Assembly (NCBI RefSeq): GCF_040802235.1
Contig: NC_133162.1
Coordinates: 79,501-143,500 of the forward strand
DNA: 64,000 nucleotides
From: Manis javanica
Lineage: Eukaryota > Chordata > Mammalia > Pholidota > Manidae
Reading direction: 5' to 3'
A program made the position numbers and the translations under genes. Within the stretch, counting starts at the first letter, position 1; every line of letters starts with the position of its first letter. Positions 44,501 through 57,400 of this stretch are shown here, one piece after another. Below the pieces are notes generated by a model. That model worked only from the letters and a program-made list of their open reading frames with translations. It had not been told where the DNA came from and made no database searches.

Positions 44501-47500
44501 CTGTTGTGGTGATGAATCATAATGTCTCCACTAATGGGCACCACTGACATAACAAATAGTTTCAATGTCATTTTGTATGCCTTTTGCATGTTTAACCAAG
44601 TGTATATAATGGATAAATTCCTAAAACTGAAATTACATCTTCAAAATGTTGATGTAGCCAAACTACCCTCCAAAAGTTTGCTTCAGTTTCCATAGTCTGT
44701 CAGTGTATATATGTGCCTATTTTACCACATCCTTACAGTGGGCATTATCAGAGTCACTAATCTTTACCATCTGGCTAGGTACAATATGTTATTTTCACAT
44801 CTTTAATTATAAGTGAAGTTGTACATCTTTTCAAATATTTGTTGGCCATTTGTGTAATTTGGTTAACTGTACTCTCCCTTTCTTTACTCTTTTGTAAAAA
44901 GGATTTTCACCTTCTCTATATTAATTGAGTGGTTGCTTTTTTTTAAATTTTATTATGGAAAAATGTAAGCTTACATAAAAGTCAAGAACAAGTCATACCC
45001 CATGAACCCATCTTTCAGCTTTAACAATTACCAGCTTTTAGCCAATCTTGTTTCCTTTCTGTCCTCACCCACTCCCTACCCACTCTGTTCTTTCATTTTG
45101 AAGCATCCTGGGCATCATAGCATATCATCCATAAATACATCCATGTATATCTGTAACATATATCCAAAAGATAACTGCAGAAAATTAGCCACAAAGCATT
45201 GTTATATGTGAATAATAGCTATAACACTTCCTTTCTGTCTTCAAATTATCTCTTCAATACTCAAATTTTTCTGATTGTGTCATTATTTTTTAAATGTTTG
45301 TTTTAATCAAGACCCAGGTACAGTCCATTTATTGAGACTGGTTGACATAATCTTTAATACCTTTTATTATATAAGTGTTTCCTTTCTCCCTTTTCCCCAG
45401 AAATTTCTTTTTTAAAGAAAACTGGGCCGTTTTTCCTGTGAAGTTTCCCAATCTGGGTGTTGCTAAGTGCATCCCTATATGCCACTTAACATGTTCCTCT
45501 ATCCCTTTATTTTCTGTATGTATATTAAGAGGCTTAATAAGTATTAGTGTCATTTTTTTTTGACAAAAGTCCTATGTTGTATTTTTATATCAAGTGGATC
45601 ATAATGTCTGGTTATCTTTGTTACATTAGTTCCATTAAAAATAATTGCTTAGATCCTCTAATTCATTGGGGATTAAAGATAAATGCCTATATTGATTATA
45701 AACAAGTTAATATGAAACATTTCACTGGGAGGCTTCAGAGTACAATTGGTTGTATGTAGAAAAGCTATTTGTCTTTATATAAAACAAGGTATCTTATTAA
45801 GTTTTCCTTTTATGCCTTTTGGGTTTTTTTATGAGATTCTCTAGGACTCTAGCGGATTATGCTGTCCACCAGTTACAGTGATTTATGACTCCTTGCTTCC
45901 AGTTTTCATACATCTCCTTTTTTGCTTTCATTATTACACCAGGAGCTTTGACCCAGCCTGAACGATATCAGCAGGGAGAGTGTGCACTCCTTCCCTTGCT
46001 CTCAGTTTTTATTAAAAGGAAGCCTGTGGTGTCCCTTTTTTTTTTTTTTTTTTTTTGAGAGGGCATCTGTGGTGTCCTTTTATCCTTTAGGAAAAGCTGA
46101 CCATTAGGGGCCTGCTTCATCTCTCATGCAGTGTCTACCTCAAAACAAGGAGCAGGGGCACCACTGAGGAGACCTGCCCTCAGCCCACCTCGGTGCCAGC
46201 CCAAAGTTGTCAGATCCTTTCTTGGGCCTCTCCTACAGGATTCTGAAATGCTTGTTTTTGTCTTCACAGGACAGGCCAAGTCATCACAGAAAATTGAAGA
46301 CTTGATGGAAATGGTGAAAAAGTTGCAGAAAGGTCACATGTTTCCTCTTTAACTGAGGTTTGGGATCAGGCAGAAGTGGATTCAGTTCTAGGCCTAACGT
46401 TCACAACCTTGGGAAATTTACTCATTTGCTGTCTTATTTTTAAAACGTAATTCTTTGATGTAAATAATATGACCCCATAATTCAAAATTAAAGGGGAATA
46501 TGACAGAGGCAAAACATTTTCCCAAAACCCAGTAGTAACCCCCTTTCTAGCCACCCATTTGGCACCCACTGCACTCATTTAATCCAGGTTCCCCTTCACC
46601 TTCCTTCCTTCTACCTTACCTCTGCTACTTTCTGTTTGCTCACCAGGCTCCTTACAGCCATATTTACACTTCAGGGCAGACTTCTGCACTGACTACCTCC
46701 TACCCACACCCCCAGGGAGTTTCAGGGATGCCCCTCTTACTTGACTTTGGACACTCGGGAGGCCCATATCTGAAGAAGCAAATTCTACTCCCCTTTCTGC
46801 AGTTAACAGAACCTGACTTGATATTTATCTGTTCCTTGTGTCCCCTACCCTGGAGGGCCCCACCCACCCACCTCTGCCTGCCCTGTCATCTCCACTCAAC
46901 CTCCTTTCCTCCCTGCAGCGGGAAGCCTAGAGCCCAGGGTTGAAGTCCTGATTAACCGGATTAACGAGGTTCAACAAGGTGAGCTCAAGGACCTTGGCTT
47001 GTCACCTAGCGCCAGTTCCATGGTTTGCAGTGCCCCTTGTTAAAACAGTACTGATATTTCAAGGCAGCATTTAAACCAAGAGCCTTCTAAATGCAGCTGC
47101 TATAGTCGCATGTCCAGTAACATGACCCTGCTGCCAGAAGAAGGCTGTGGTTCTTGAAGCTTTCTTTCCTGCTCTGTAAAATCTGAGACCCTCTAGGTTT
47201 GCTTAAAGACAAATGTGAAACCCCAGTGAAATACAAAGAAAAGTGCTGCTGGAGGCTGCACTTAAACATTTATTCTGCTCTTTGACACAGCAAAAAAGAA
47301 AGCCAGTGAGGATCTGGGAGAGGCCCGGACTGTCTGGGAGGCCCTACACAAAGAACTCGACTCATGTAAATATGTCTGGTGTCACCCAGAGGTCCCCACA
47401 GTGTCATGCCTCCCTAAACCTAACATTCCAGATACTAGGCATCCTTGATGTGGCCAAGGGCTGCTGCCCCATCTCTGGCCTCAAGTCCTACCAGTCTCCT

Positions 47501-50500
47501 CCTCTCCTACTCTGTGGGTAGGAATGTTCCCAAAACACCCTCCAAGCATACTCCCACCTCAGGGCTTTTGCTAAGCCATTCCCCCCAAATAATACAAGCT
47601 CCTACTGCTTCCCATCATTCAGCTCTCAGCTCATATGTTCCCTAATCAGAAAGGCCTTATCCACTCATCCTGTCTAAAGACAGCACCCTGCCCTCACCTG
47701 GTCCTGTGCCCCTTCCAGCTTGATGTGTTTCTTCAGAGCCTTCATTCCAATTCATGTGATGTATTTTTCTTTCCCCTTGGTATAAAGTCACTGGCATTCC
47801 ATAGGGTCCTCACAGTCACCCTTTATCAACCTCAAGGCCTTGGGTGCTTGCAGGGGGTGTGGGCACAAGCTGGAAGGGGACTCACCCAGAAGGGTCCACA
47901 TTTGGGGTTGGGGATAGGGCTATGGCAAACCACCAATGTGACTGTAGGCAAGTCCAGTCACTGAGGGGGTAGTGGGTGGTCCCTGATGTCTGAATGTGTT
48001 ACTGTGTTTTCCAGTGAGTGGAGAGAAAGTACGCCTGAAAGAAATCTTGAGCAAAAAGCAAGGTAATTGCAGCTATTCCATTTGCAGGCTTTTGCCTCTG
48101 CCGCCTTGCAGAAGGCCACTCTCCATAGCAGCCGAAGCCTATTGAAACCTGAGTCCACATGCATCCCTCCTATGACCCTAACCAGACTTACAGTAAATGA
48201 CAAAGTCCCATCACATGTCCACAAGACCCCACATGATCTGGCCCTAATACCTCCTCCCAAACCTTATGCCTTGAAGGGCTCTCATAGGACCCTTGGTTCC
48301 TCTCCCTGCAGAGACCCTAAGGATCCTGCGGCTCCATTGCCAGGAGAAGGAGAGTCAGGCACAGAGGTAAGTGCTTTCTCTGCCAAAATGGGGGAGGTGA
48401 GTCAGGTCCACAGCTCTCAGCTTCTCCTCTTTAAAAGGGAGAGACCCAGTGAGTGTCTTCCCGCCCCGGCTCCAGCAGTAGCCCCAGGGTTAAGGGCGCT
48501 CTCTCATTCCCCAGGATACTCCTCCAGTTGCTAGAGTATCAATTCAGTTCCTTAAGATGGTTTTATTCTATGCCTTTAATCTCCCCACAGGCTCCTTGGC
48601 CATCTGTTCACTCACCTGTCCCTTCGTTTAGGCATCGAGCTGACCACCTTTCCACCCAGCCTTTTTCCTTTCATCCATTATCCTACTTGTGCATTGATCT
48701 CTCCACCTCGTCCTTATTTAGCTCCTTCTGTAATCAGAGGCCCCAAGACCTGGCATACCAAGATTGGAGCTGTTTGGGAAATTTAAATGAGAATGTGTCT
48801 GTGCGCTCGTGCATTTGACCATGGCCATGTTGATGTCCCAGTCTTGTCAGGGATATTTCCATCAGGTATGTGTTCATGTCCCACCTGGTGAAGTTATAGA
48901 AGGACCTCAATCTAGAAGGCTAGAACAGACCTGAGGAGGAGACCAAAGCCCCACCCCAGCATCCTTCTGGGAAGACACGCAAAGAACATGGCTGATCATT
49001 CACTGCCTTGCCTCTTTCCAGGAGGCAGACCATGCTGCAGGAGTGCAAGGAGCGCATTTCTGCCCTGAATTCCCAGATTGAGGAAGAGAAGAAGAAACAG
49101 AGGCAACTGAGGTAAAGCCCGGTGCCCAGGGCCTGGTTGGGAGTGGGATGGGTTGTAGGTGGGGTTGATATCAAAGATGGGGAGTAGAAGAAAGCTGGCT
49201 GAGCTGAGGCTAGAGGGTCAAGGTGGCAAAGGTGCTACCATTGGAGCAAAGAGCATGGGCAGCACCCGAACCCCAACCCAGATCTGTGGTGAAGACCCCC
49301 TAGCCTGGGCCAGGCTGGGAGGGCTGTCTCAAACCACAGCACCACATCTTGTGTGGTGCCTCTAGGTTGGATTTTGAGGAACAGCTGGAGGATCTGATGG
49401 GCCAGCACAAGGACCTCTGGGAATTTCACGTGAGTCACTCAAAGCCACTCTTCCCATCTGCCGTATTTAGCCTGGCAGCAGCAGGCCCAAAACTCAGGGT
49501 CATCCTCCGGCCTCCTTCCTCTCATCTGCCACACCAGGTTCTGAGCAAGTCCTGGTAGCTATAGATCAAAATTGACCTCAGTCCAAGTCCCTCATTACCA
49601 CTTTCACTAACCACTCAATGTTGTCCTCTTCACTGGTCCTGCGCATCCATCTCCATCTCTGATGCCCTCCCAGGGCCCTTCAGTGGTCAGGAGGGACTCT
49701 GATGAACAAAGGAGGGGTCATCTATCGAGGAGACCCCATGGATGTATTTGGGGCCATCACAGGCACAGGGCACACAGTGAGGAACCAAACCAATGTTTGC
49801 TACCTGGAGATCCCAGGCACCAAATAAGAAAATAGAAATGTTGGGCTGGAACAGAGGGGGGAGGAGCCACAGTGCTGGGCAGGTAACTGATTATGCAGAG
49901 AACAGCCTCGATCTGTTATGTTTACAGAATGCCATGTAATAAATAGTTGACCAAAGCTGATTTCAAAGCTTGCAAAATCTCTGAACATTAACCACCTCAT
50001 GAGCCTCTCCAGCACACTATTGCAGGTGTCTGGGCTGAAACAGTTCCAGGGAGAGAGAATGGCCACTGCAAACGCCCTAAGGCTGGACCGTGTCTGATGG
50101 GCACTGATGGCCAGAGTATCAGGAAGCAAGGCATGCTAAGTAAAGACTAGATCCATGGAGGCTCCTCTGAGGTGTGTGCAAGGAGGGCAGGAGATGTAGA
50201 TAGGTTTCCTTTCTATCCCACCAGAGGCCAGAGCAGTTGGCCCAGGAGATTGGTGCCCTGGACAGCAGCAAGGAACAGTTGCTCAAGGAAGGTGAGGCAT
50301 GGAGAATGGGGAGGCCCTGATCTGCCCTGTGGTGCCCTGCCCTGCTCATCTCTCCCTTCCTGCTACAGAGAAGCTGGTAGAGGCAAAGCTGGAGGATGTG
50401 AAGCATCGTCTGTGCTCCCAGTTTGGGGCCAAGGGCTGCTCAGCCATCAGGGAGGGGCTCTTTCTCCGAAGCCAGGAGGCAGCAGCTGCAGTGTAAGGCG

Positions 50501-51182
50501 GAGGGTGGTTGGGGCAGAGGGAGGGAGCTGCCAGTGCTGACGGCCCACCCCTAGGCATCTGTTTGAGGAGGAGAACAAGAAGGCCCAGGACCTCCTGGAG
50601 GCTGCTGCCCAGCTCCATAAACAGCTGCAGCAGAAATGCCAGCAGCTGCAGCAGAAGAAGCAGAGGTGCGTGGGCCCCTCCCCAGGTCTCAGCAGGGCAG
50701 CTGAAGGGAATCTCTGCTCCACTCCCAGCCTCTGTCTCTGGTCTCTTCACACCCTCTTATCCTTCCCTTTTCCCCTTCCCACCTTCTTCCCCATCCCTTT
50801 CTGTCCAGGCTCAAGGAGGAGGTGGAAAAGCTTGGGTTGCAGGTCCCTGCTCAAGCCCAGAGCGCACATGAGGAAAGGTCTGGCCCAGGAGAAGCTGTGA
50901 GTCCTGGAGTAGGGAGCAGAGACAGCTCATGAAAGTAGCTGGGGGTGGGAGGGCAAGGAGGGGTTCTGCAGAGTCCACAAAGGATGGTTTTTGGCAAAGG
51001 TGCAGATGCCGAAAGTTGCAGGGTTGGAAAGAGCAGAGACCCCAGGGAGGATGTGGACTCAGGGACGTGTGGAGACTCCCACCTCAGACTTTGACCTCCC
51101 ACAGGCCAATCCCAAGCCTCTTGGAGTCAGTGAGGAGAAAAACACAGAGCTGCATACCAAGCAGGGTTCTCTGCCCTCCTAG
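41528..51182 (+). CDS. SYCE1: Synaptonemal complex central element protein 1 (13 coding exons)
   Basis: SYCE1 is a coiled-coil protein of the synaptonemal complex central element. It works with SYCE3, SIX6OS1 and SYCP1 in meiotic prophase. Coding exons: 41,528-41,597; 46,270-46,332; 46,919-46,978; 47,291-47,365; 48,015-48,062; 48,312-48,366; 49,022-49,111; 49,366-49,429; 50,225-50,291; 50,369-50,492; 50,555-50,665; 50,809-50,896; 51,105-51,182. All have AG/GT boundaries and compatible phases, giving 993 bases (330 residues plus TAG); human is ~351. The start [14 protein letters not shown] matches the human N-terminus. Landmarks are [12 protein letters not shown] (exon 2), [17 protein letters not shown] (exon 3), [12 protein letters not shown] (exon 8) and [12 protein letters not shown] (exon 10). 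Heptad-rich helix runs through exons 2-12. Exon 2's donor (AAAG|GTCACA) is weak, so use of that site needs RNA support. Intron 1 is 4.7 kb and holds LINE and LTR insertions. The C-terminus is shorter than human. I see no disabling change. Confidence 0.95.
42047..42205 (+). mobile_element. L1 3'-terminal fragment in SYCE1 intron 1
   Basis: GTGACTCTGTGGCATCTTAC, the 'ACTGATGGGCAGTGACTGCA' block and the 'GTGAAACCTTCATTAGAGTG' tail match the L1 3' end. About 160 bp, ending in A-rich sequence. Confidence 0.85.
42206..42689. other. SYCE1 intron 1, no recognised element
   Basis: Unique-looking intronic sequence with a 121-codon chance frame. Confidence 0.4.
42690..43040 (-). mobile_element. MaLR LTR, MST type
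   Basis: Reverse complement of an MST-type LTR: 'TTTATCTCTCACGGTTCTGG', 'AGCACCAGCAGATTCAGG', 'TCTTCACATGGCAGGAGCAA', 'CCTCTTGACTTAATCACCTC', 'AGGATTTCAACATATGAA'. Confidence 0.85.
43041..46023. other. SYCE1 intron 1 remainder with old LINE-like patches
   Basis: 44,200-45,000 ('GTAACTTCTCATGTTAATAC', 'ATGGCTGCACAGTATTCTGT') and 45,000-45,350 ('CTTTAACAATTACCAGCTTT') resemble very old LINE sequence. AT-rich and non-coding. Confidence 0.45.
46024..46078 (-). mobile_element. Micro-insertion: 11-nt ERV retrocopy plus poly(A), with target-site duplication
   Basis: A T-run of 22 (46,036-46,057) is followed by GAGAGGGCATC (46,058-46,068). This is exactly the reverse complement of the conserved 3' end GATGCCCTCTC of the ERV retrocopy family. 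The flanks CTGTGGTGTCC (46,024-46,034) and CTGTGGTGTCC (46,068-46,078) are a perfect 11-bp repeat. It lies in SYCE1 intron 1, ~190 bp upstream of exon 2. Confidence 0.8.
47550..47770 (+). mobile_element. L2-like LINE fragment in SYCE1 intron 4
   Basis: Reads 'CTCAGGGCTTTTGCTAAGCC', 'CATTCAGCTCTCAGCTCATA' and 'AATCAGAAAGGCCTTATCC', in the order of an L2 3' end. A further L2-like scrap ('CCACATGATCTGGCCCTAAT') is at about 48,228. Confidence 0.6.
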
Positions 51183-51250
51183 GAGGACCTACCTGCCTAC
51201 AGCTTATTCCATGGACTTTAGGAAATAAAGGCATTATTTCAGTATAATGG
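51183..51250 (+). terminator. SYCE1: SYCE1 3' UTR and poly(A) signal
   Basis: AATAAA at 51,224-51,229 lies only ~42 bp after the stop codon, with a likely cleavage site at about 51,241-51,250. The 3' UTR is very short. Confidence 0.85.
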
Positions 51251-52239
51251 CCTCAACTGAGTCTGTGCTGGGGGTTGGGGTTTGCCTGGCTCAAGACCTC
51301 TGGCCCCTGAGACTGGGTGAGGCCTTGTCCACACTACCTCTTGACCTCATCCAGAGTCCCTCTGCAGGCATTCAGTGAATGCTTCCCGAACCTCATGGTC
51401 TCTGGTCTGCTCATCCCTAGGGCTTAACATTGCTATTCTGGGTCCCAAGCAGAAGGATGCAGGTCTGAGACCCTCGCAATAGGCTCAGGGGTTCTTCAAG
51501 CCCACCCTGTGATTGTTTCTTCAATTCCTTACTCAGGCCTGGACTACAGAGAATACCAGCAGTGAGGACCAAGGTGCTGGGACCCTCACACAGTCGTTTC
51601 CCTGCTCACAGTCCCTGCTCATTAGCTGAGAAAAAAGTAATGTGATTGGAGGCTAAGTGTAGTTTAGGCTATTATAAGCACAAAATACATAACAGACACT
51701 TGTTACAGGATCACAGTATGTTATAAATCCTCAGTGTGCTGGGAGTCACTCATCGAGGGCTACTGTATGCTTGTGAGGCATGTTTCATGTCCACTGAAAT
51801 GCATCGGCCCAGTTAAGGGCAACAGTGAGAGTCAAAGTGTGTGCTCCTGGGTCAAAATACAGTAAGTGCAAAAGATTCCTTCTCTTGATCCCACATCCAG
51901 GGAGGAGAGTGATATGGTGGGGTTGGAGAGAGACCCAAATAGGACCCCCCAACCGAAGAGCACTGTTTCCAAGGAAAAGTGGAAGAACATGACATAGTGG
52001 GAAATTCTTCAGTCAGAGACCTTAGGTACCAACCCTCAAACTCAGCCTCTCAGTTTTCTAGCTATGAGATGGAGTTGATCATACATGTGTTATAAGTGAA
52101 CTGGCAATACCCTATCAAAATAGCTCATGCATCTCATGAAAATTAGACTATATTCACCTGAGTGATGGTGGAAACACCACATTTTAAAACTGCAGTTCAG
52201 CCAAGCCCATGATTAGAACTAATTTTTTAGTTTCACAAT
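51251..52239. other. Intergenic, no recognised gene
   Basis: Downstream flank of SYCE1. No CYP2E1-like exon found, although that is the expected convergent neighbour in human. Confidence 0.4.
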
Positions 52240-52560
52240 TTTAAAAGAACAATGACTTCACATGATGAATAAAAGGCCTCTGACAAAATTCAATACATTT
52301 ATGAATTGAATGTATAAAAAGCTAGGAATAGGTGGTAGCTTCCTTTATACTTATTGGTGAAATGTTTAAAGCATTTCAGGTAAACTCAAATACTATTCAC
52401 CAGTACTGGAAGTTCTAGACAGTGAAACAAATGAGGGCATGATAATTTATTATTAAGTATTTTAGAAGTGGGAAAGAATCTACAGGTAAATTACAGAATG
52501 GCTAAAAGTAAAAGTTTGCTTAGTACAGATCAACATTAAAAATCAAATGTATGTGCGTAT
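52240..52560 (+). mobile_element. L1 ORF2 fragment
   Basis: Phrases 'AGGCCTCTGACAAAATTCAA', 'TTATTGGTGAAATGTTTAAA' and 'CTATTCACCAGTACTGGAAG' are L1 ORF2 in order. Heavily mutated. Confidence 0.75.
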
Positions 52561-53469
52561 ACCAGGGCACAGGACACAAATGACAATGCTTAGGAATCTG
52601 AAGTTTGTTGCAGGAAAGTGATAAAATACAATTAACGTTAAAGTAAGGACATGTACTAGGTAAAGATAAGATTATCAGGCAAAAGCTGCCTCCCAGCTGC
52701 TTGGGAGAAGCTAGGCACAGGTTCCAGCTTTCCTCTCTGCAGGGTTGTGCCAGGCTGCACTTTGTCACATGAGCTGGCACAGAACACCTCAGAAACAGGG
52801 AGCCCCAAATGGAAGGTAGACAGCTTCTGTAACTCCAGGGGGGGAAATGTTTTCCCAGCCTGGGTCAAAATATCTTTGCAACCAAAATCAAAGGGAGAAA
52901 CTGGGAGAAACCATTTATTGCCTACAAGCAGTCCACTTCCTGCCCGTGTCTCTCGCAACCCTGCAGCACAAAGCCTCTCTGGTCCAGATACGCCCTCACT
53001 CCCCCTTGTAATTATATGTTGATACGGAGATGGACTACTTCTCTCCACCCTTTGGAAACACCTATTGATACGGAAATGAATGAAGGCCAGGCAAGAGACT
53101 GGAAATACTGCAGTTTTACCCACAGCTTCTTACCGCTGCTGGTAACAGTCATGCTCTCGTTGCAGACTGGTCCAAGAGAAGAGCCCTCCCGTGTTTGCAC
53201 CAACACTGGATGAGAACCTGGTCAGTCATGAATTTCAGTGTGTTCAACAGACAGTGATAACAAGTTGGCAACACGAACCACACCCAAGCTCAGCTCATGC
53301 TATTATTGGGTACATTTAAGCCTGGGTCAGGGATCAGTGCCATCTTTGCTCCTTCAGAAAACACTCAGCTAGTTGCAGGCATGCTGGAAATAGGCAGCAA
53401 CAAAGAGCAAAGTGAAATTTTAAAATAGGATAGCATAAAAAGTACTCTGTGTCTAGCACTAAATATAAT
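52561..53469. other. No recognised gene
   Basis: Moderate-GC stretch between L1 fragments, possibly an insertion into the L1. A 155-codon minus frame (52,656-53,123) has no recognised domain. Confidence 0.35.
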
Positions 53470-54005
53470 GACTTGTGTACAACTCCCAAAACTACAGTTT
53501 ACAGAAATTTTGAAAAACATAGAGATAGGTCATGTTCATGAATTGGAAACATTGTAAAGATGCCATTTCTGCCTACAGTGATACATGAATCCATTATATT
53601 TTCAATAAAAATTTTTCAGGTGTGTTGCGTAAATGCAAAACCAAATCTAAATGAATATAGAAATGCAAAGGTCCATGTATCCAACATGCTACTGAAAAAA
53701 AAACAAGGTGAGAGGATGTCTCTACAGGATGTGAAAATATTTTACAGAGCTCCAGTGAGTAAGACCTTGTGGCACTGATGGAAGACAACAGATGGCACAG
53801 AGGCAAGGCAGAGCCTGCTGCACAGGTGCGTGGCTGGTGAAGGGCCAAGGTGACCCTGCAGAGCCACTTCAATTTCTCAGTAAATTGTTGTTGGACCAAA
53901 TACTGTTAGAAAAAAAGTAATAACATTTGGTCCCTATGTTGTAACCAAAAGATCAATAGACGTAAATGTACAAAGCAATTTTTGAGAAAAACTCATGACT
54001 TTGTT
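53470..54005 (+). mobile_element. L1 ORF2 fragment
   Basis: 'CATGTTCATGAATTGGAAAC', 'CATTATATTTTCAATAAAAA' and 'GTTGTAACCAAAAGATCAAT' follow L1 ORF2 order, likely the continuation of 52,240-52,560. Confidence 0.7.
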
Positions 54006-54009
54006 GTGG

Positions 54010-54450
54010 AGTGTGTAACAGTTCTCCACATAAACAGAACCAATAGGGTCAGGTACATATGTATATAATAAGGAATTGCTCATGCAAATATGGAGGCTGA
54101 AAATTTCTAAGATCTGCAGTTGGCAAGCTCAGTGGTGGAGTTCGGGCCCAGGTCTGAAGGCCTGAGAACTAGGAGAGACGATGGTGTAAGTTCCAGTCTT
54201 TGAGCAGAAGTCCGAGCTCAACGTTCAGCCAGGAGAGGTTTTCCTTTCTATGCAGACATTTTTTTCTATTCAAGTGTTTTCAGTTGATTGGATGAGGCCC
54301 ACCCACATTGGGTAGGGGGTCTGATTTAATCAGTCTATCAATTCAAATGTTAATCTCATTCAGAAACACCCTAGAAGAAACACCGAGGATAACGTTTGAC
54401 CAAATGTCTAGGTCCCCTATGGCACACTCATATTGACAGAAAATTAACCA
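54010..54450. mobile_element. Ancient dispersed mammalian repeat, class not assigned
   Basis: Carries a familiar interspersed-repeat phrase set: 'AACAGAACCAATAGGGTCAG', 'AATAAGGAATTGCTCATGCA', 'GATTGGATGAGGCCCACCCA', 'AATGTTAATCTCATTCAGAA'. I recognise the repeat but will not assign a family name from memory. Confidence 0.6.
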
Positions 54451-57400
54451 TTATAAGTAGATCCCTTGTCATTTTGCCTACCAAATGCATTGCCCATAAT
54501 TATACTTAATCTCCAAATAAAAAGGTCATAATTCCATGGAACATGATATATCTATGCTGCATACAACCATGTCCTTGAGTTTACTCCTTGATGCCCATAA
54601 CTTATATACTTGATGTAAAATTAGCAATACTTATAAGTAATGTAATAAAAGTCAATACATCTTATGTTACATGATAAGAGAATGAGGGAATAAATTATTT
54701 ACCAGACATACACACACAAATACAAACATAGGAAAATAAGGAGGAAATACTCATGAATATCATTTCTGTAACTGGTCATGGAGTATTAACTGATATTTAA
54801 AGCTACACTCACTGTCTTTCAGTACCTATTCTGTATTCCCTCTGCCCCCAGCAAGCAATTCAGTAGTTGTGCTTTTTCACCTGGTAGAATGACCCAGATT
54901 TTCATTCCTGAAGTGTCTGGGCCATTAGCAGTCTTGCCTGGATTGGGCTGTTGCAGTTTTTCATTGATCTTAATCACAGGAAACTATTAATAAAAGAAGC
55001 CCTAAGGGATCTCCTGTATCACAGACATACTTTCCTGACCTCTGTGGTGGGGTATAGTCCAAGTTTCACATGGTAGTCAGGATCAGTCACACCAGCCAGC
55101 ACAGTAACTGTGTTCTTTCCCTGCTGATACAGAGATATGAGGAGCTCAAGGTGGCTGGGGGGCAGTCTTAACTTCCAAGTCAGTGGGATCATTATTGTGT
55201 CTCCTAGTGGAAGCATTCCTCCTTCTGAGACTGAAACTCTAGGCCAGGGGAGCATCAGGTTTCAGGAACAGGAAGCAAAAATATTGCCAACAGGTCCCTC
55301 TGGGCAGTAGTGAGCACTGTTACTCCCATTCCCATCCCTTGATTTTCAGGCCCTTTAATTCTGGCTATGGGAGATAACACCACTTAATTGGATGCTGACT
55401 CAGCGCATATCTGGAGAACCTTTCCCCAGCTGTGCAAGGTATTGACACCTAGCTGGCATTGTAACTCAATCTTCTATCCAGCAAGCATCTTCAATATGGT
55501 CGGAGCATGGTAAGACCAGAGAATTCCATAAGCGTGGGCTCACTGCAGTACTTTCGTTGAGAGGATTCCTGGATCTGAAGCAATGCTGTCTGAGTGCCTT
55601 GGGGGTATACAGGCTTTCTGTTAAGTCCACAGATGGCAGATTTTGCAAAAGCATTGTGTGCAGCGTAGACAAATCCATACCCACACTTACCCCTATCCTA
55701 CCCTATCTAAAGGTGCAGTCATTACTGATGTTAACCAAGGCACACATTTCACTTCTCAAAATACACAGTTTATCTAAAAAAGGCATCTAATAGCACTTTT
55801 ACCTCCTTGATAAGTCCCCATAGCCAGTTTAACTGAAAGACATGAGTCTCAACTGTTTTTCAAAATACAGTCCAGCAAATGGACCTGTAAATGGGTATCT
55901 TGCACCAGATCTTAATCTCTCTTAAGTCCCCTTGGATAACTCACACTTAACACCAGTTCTGAACACCTTTCCAGTATTTCCAAGGGGGATATGTCTCATC
56001 TAGGGTTAGGGCTTGGGACAAAGTTTTCCAGGGTTTCAAAGTACCAAATGTTTCTTTTGTGAGGGTGCACTCAAGGTACAGAAACCACATCAGTAATTTA
56101 AACTGGGGAATTTTAAAAGAATGAAAGAACTAGGAGAGGATACTATGAAAAGGAGTAAATGAAAATTCTGAGGTGTCTAGGGGCAGCAACTGCAGCAAGT
56201 GGCTTCTACCCCACTAATTCTGTCACCTAGAAAAGGAGAACTAAAGCCCCAGCGTAACAAAGTAGAGTAACTAAGGGTGGGTTTCCAGCTGAGAAAAACA
56301 TTCACGACTGGCAGTCACATGCCATAAGTTGTGCAGAGGGAGATGAGCCATAAAAGAGAAATCAAAGAACAATCTAAACAAAATGCCAAGGGTCAGGATG
56401 AGCTAGTTTTGAAAATAAAATTGTTCCTCCTTCCCAGCATCTCCAGTCAGAAGATTCTCCAAGTATGAAATGACTTCAGGTTAATGATCAAATTCAGGAT
56501 GCTACCAGTAAAATGTAGCCTCAGAGTAAATCTCAGACCAAGGAGTTGCTGGAAGACCCTTTCTTGAGGCTCCAGAGTGTGCCCTGTAAATCCTCAAGTG
56601 ATAACTAGGGCTTCTGCAAATCTCAAGGGCGTTATCCCCACATCCCCCTCAGTTCAAGGGGGAGTGGATCCTGTTCCAGAAGAAATGTGGGGGTAACTTT
56701 CATTTATCTTAGTGGATTAAAATTAAATATACCATAATTCCAAAAAGCTTTTATAGGAATTTAACCGATTTGAATTAAAAGGTTTAGTAACTGTTCAAAT
56801 GAGAAGAGCCCTCTGGGCAGGAAGCAGGACTGAAGAAAACTAATTACAAAATCAAGCTGTCTCTCAGGAAAGGGAGGATGACTCAGAGCACAGAATCGGG
56901 AGCACTGGAAATCAATCCCAGAACCACTGCACCCTAATAAAAGAACTGATGGTGTGCCCTGCTAAATTTCAGAAATTCTACAGACCAGTGATGGCTGAGT
57001 GCCTCCTAATCTCCCTCCCCTTTGAACGGACTGTTAGTATCCCATCTCTGTTCTACCACCGTAGGTTAAGTTTGTGCAGGGCAGGTTACTGGTCACATCA
57101 GGTCACATGCCCTCAGAAAAGCAACCACACACAAGGAGCTGACACAGATGACAAGATCCTAGATTTTGAGCCAACAGCTTTATAAAATGAGATCTTTGGG
57201 ATGCTTGGTAGCATGTGAACATAGTTTGTATGGGGAAGCAATATGAACTCTGTAGCTACAAAGTGGACAGTGTCATACTCTATCTTCCAAAAACAGTGAC
57301 ACTAATATGTCCCATCCCACATACTCTTCTGCAATGCGGCCTTGCAATATTTCCAACAAGAAGCAGTCTATTTCTCCAACCCTTAGAATCTTTATGAGCT

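Noticed and set aside
53560..53899. Frames of 72-101 codons at 53.6-53.9 kb
   Set aside because: Explained by an L1 ORF2 fragment and its antisense shadow.
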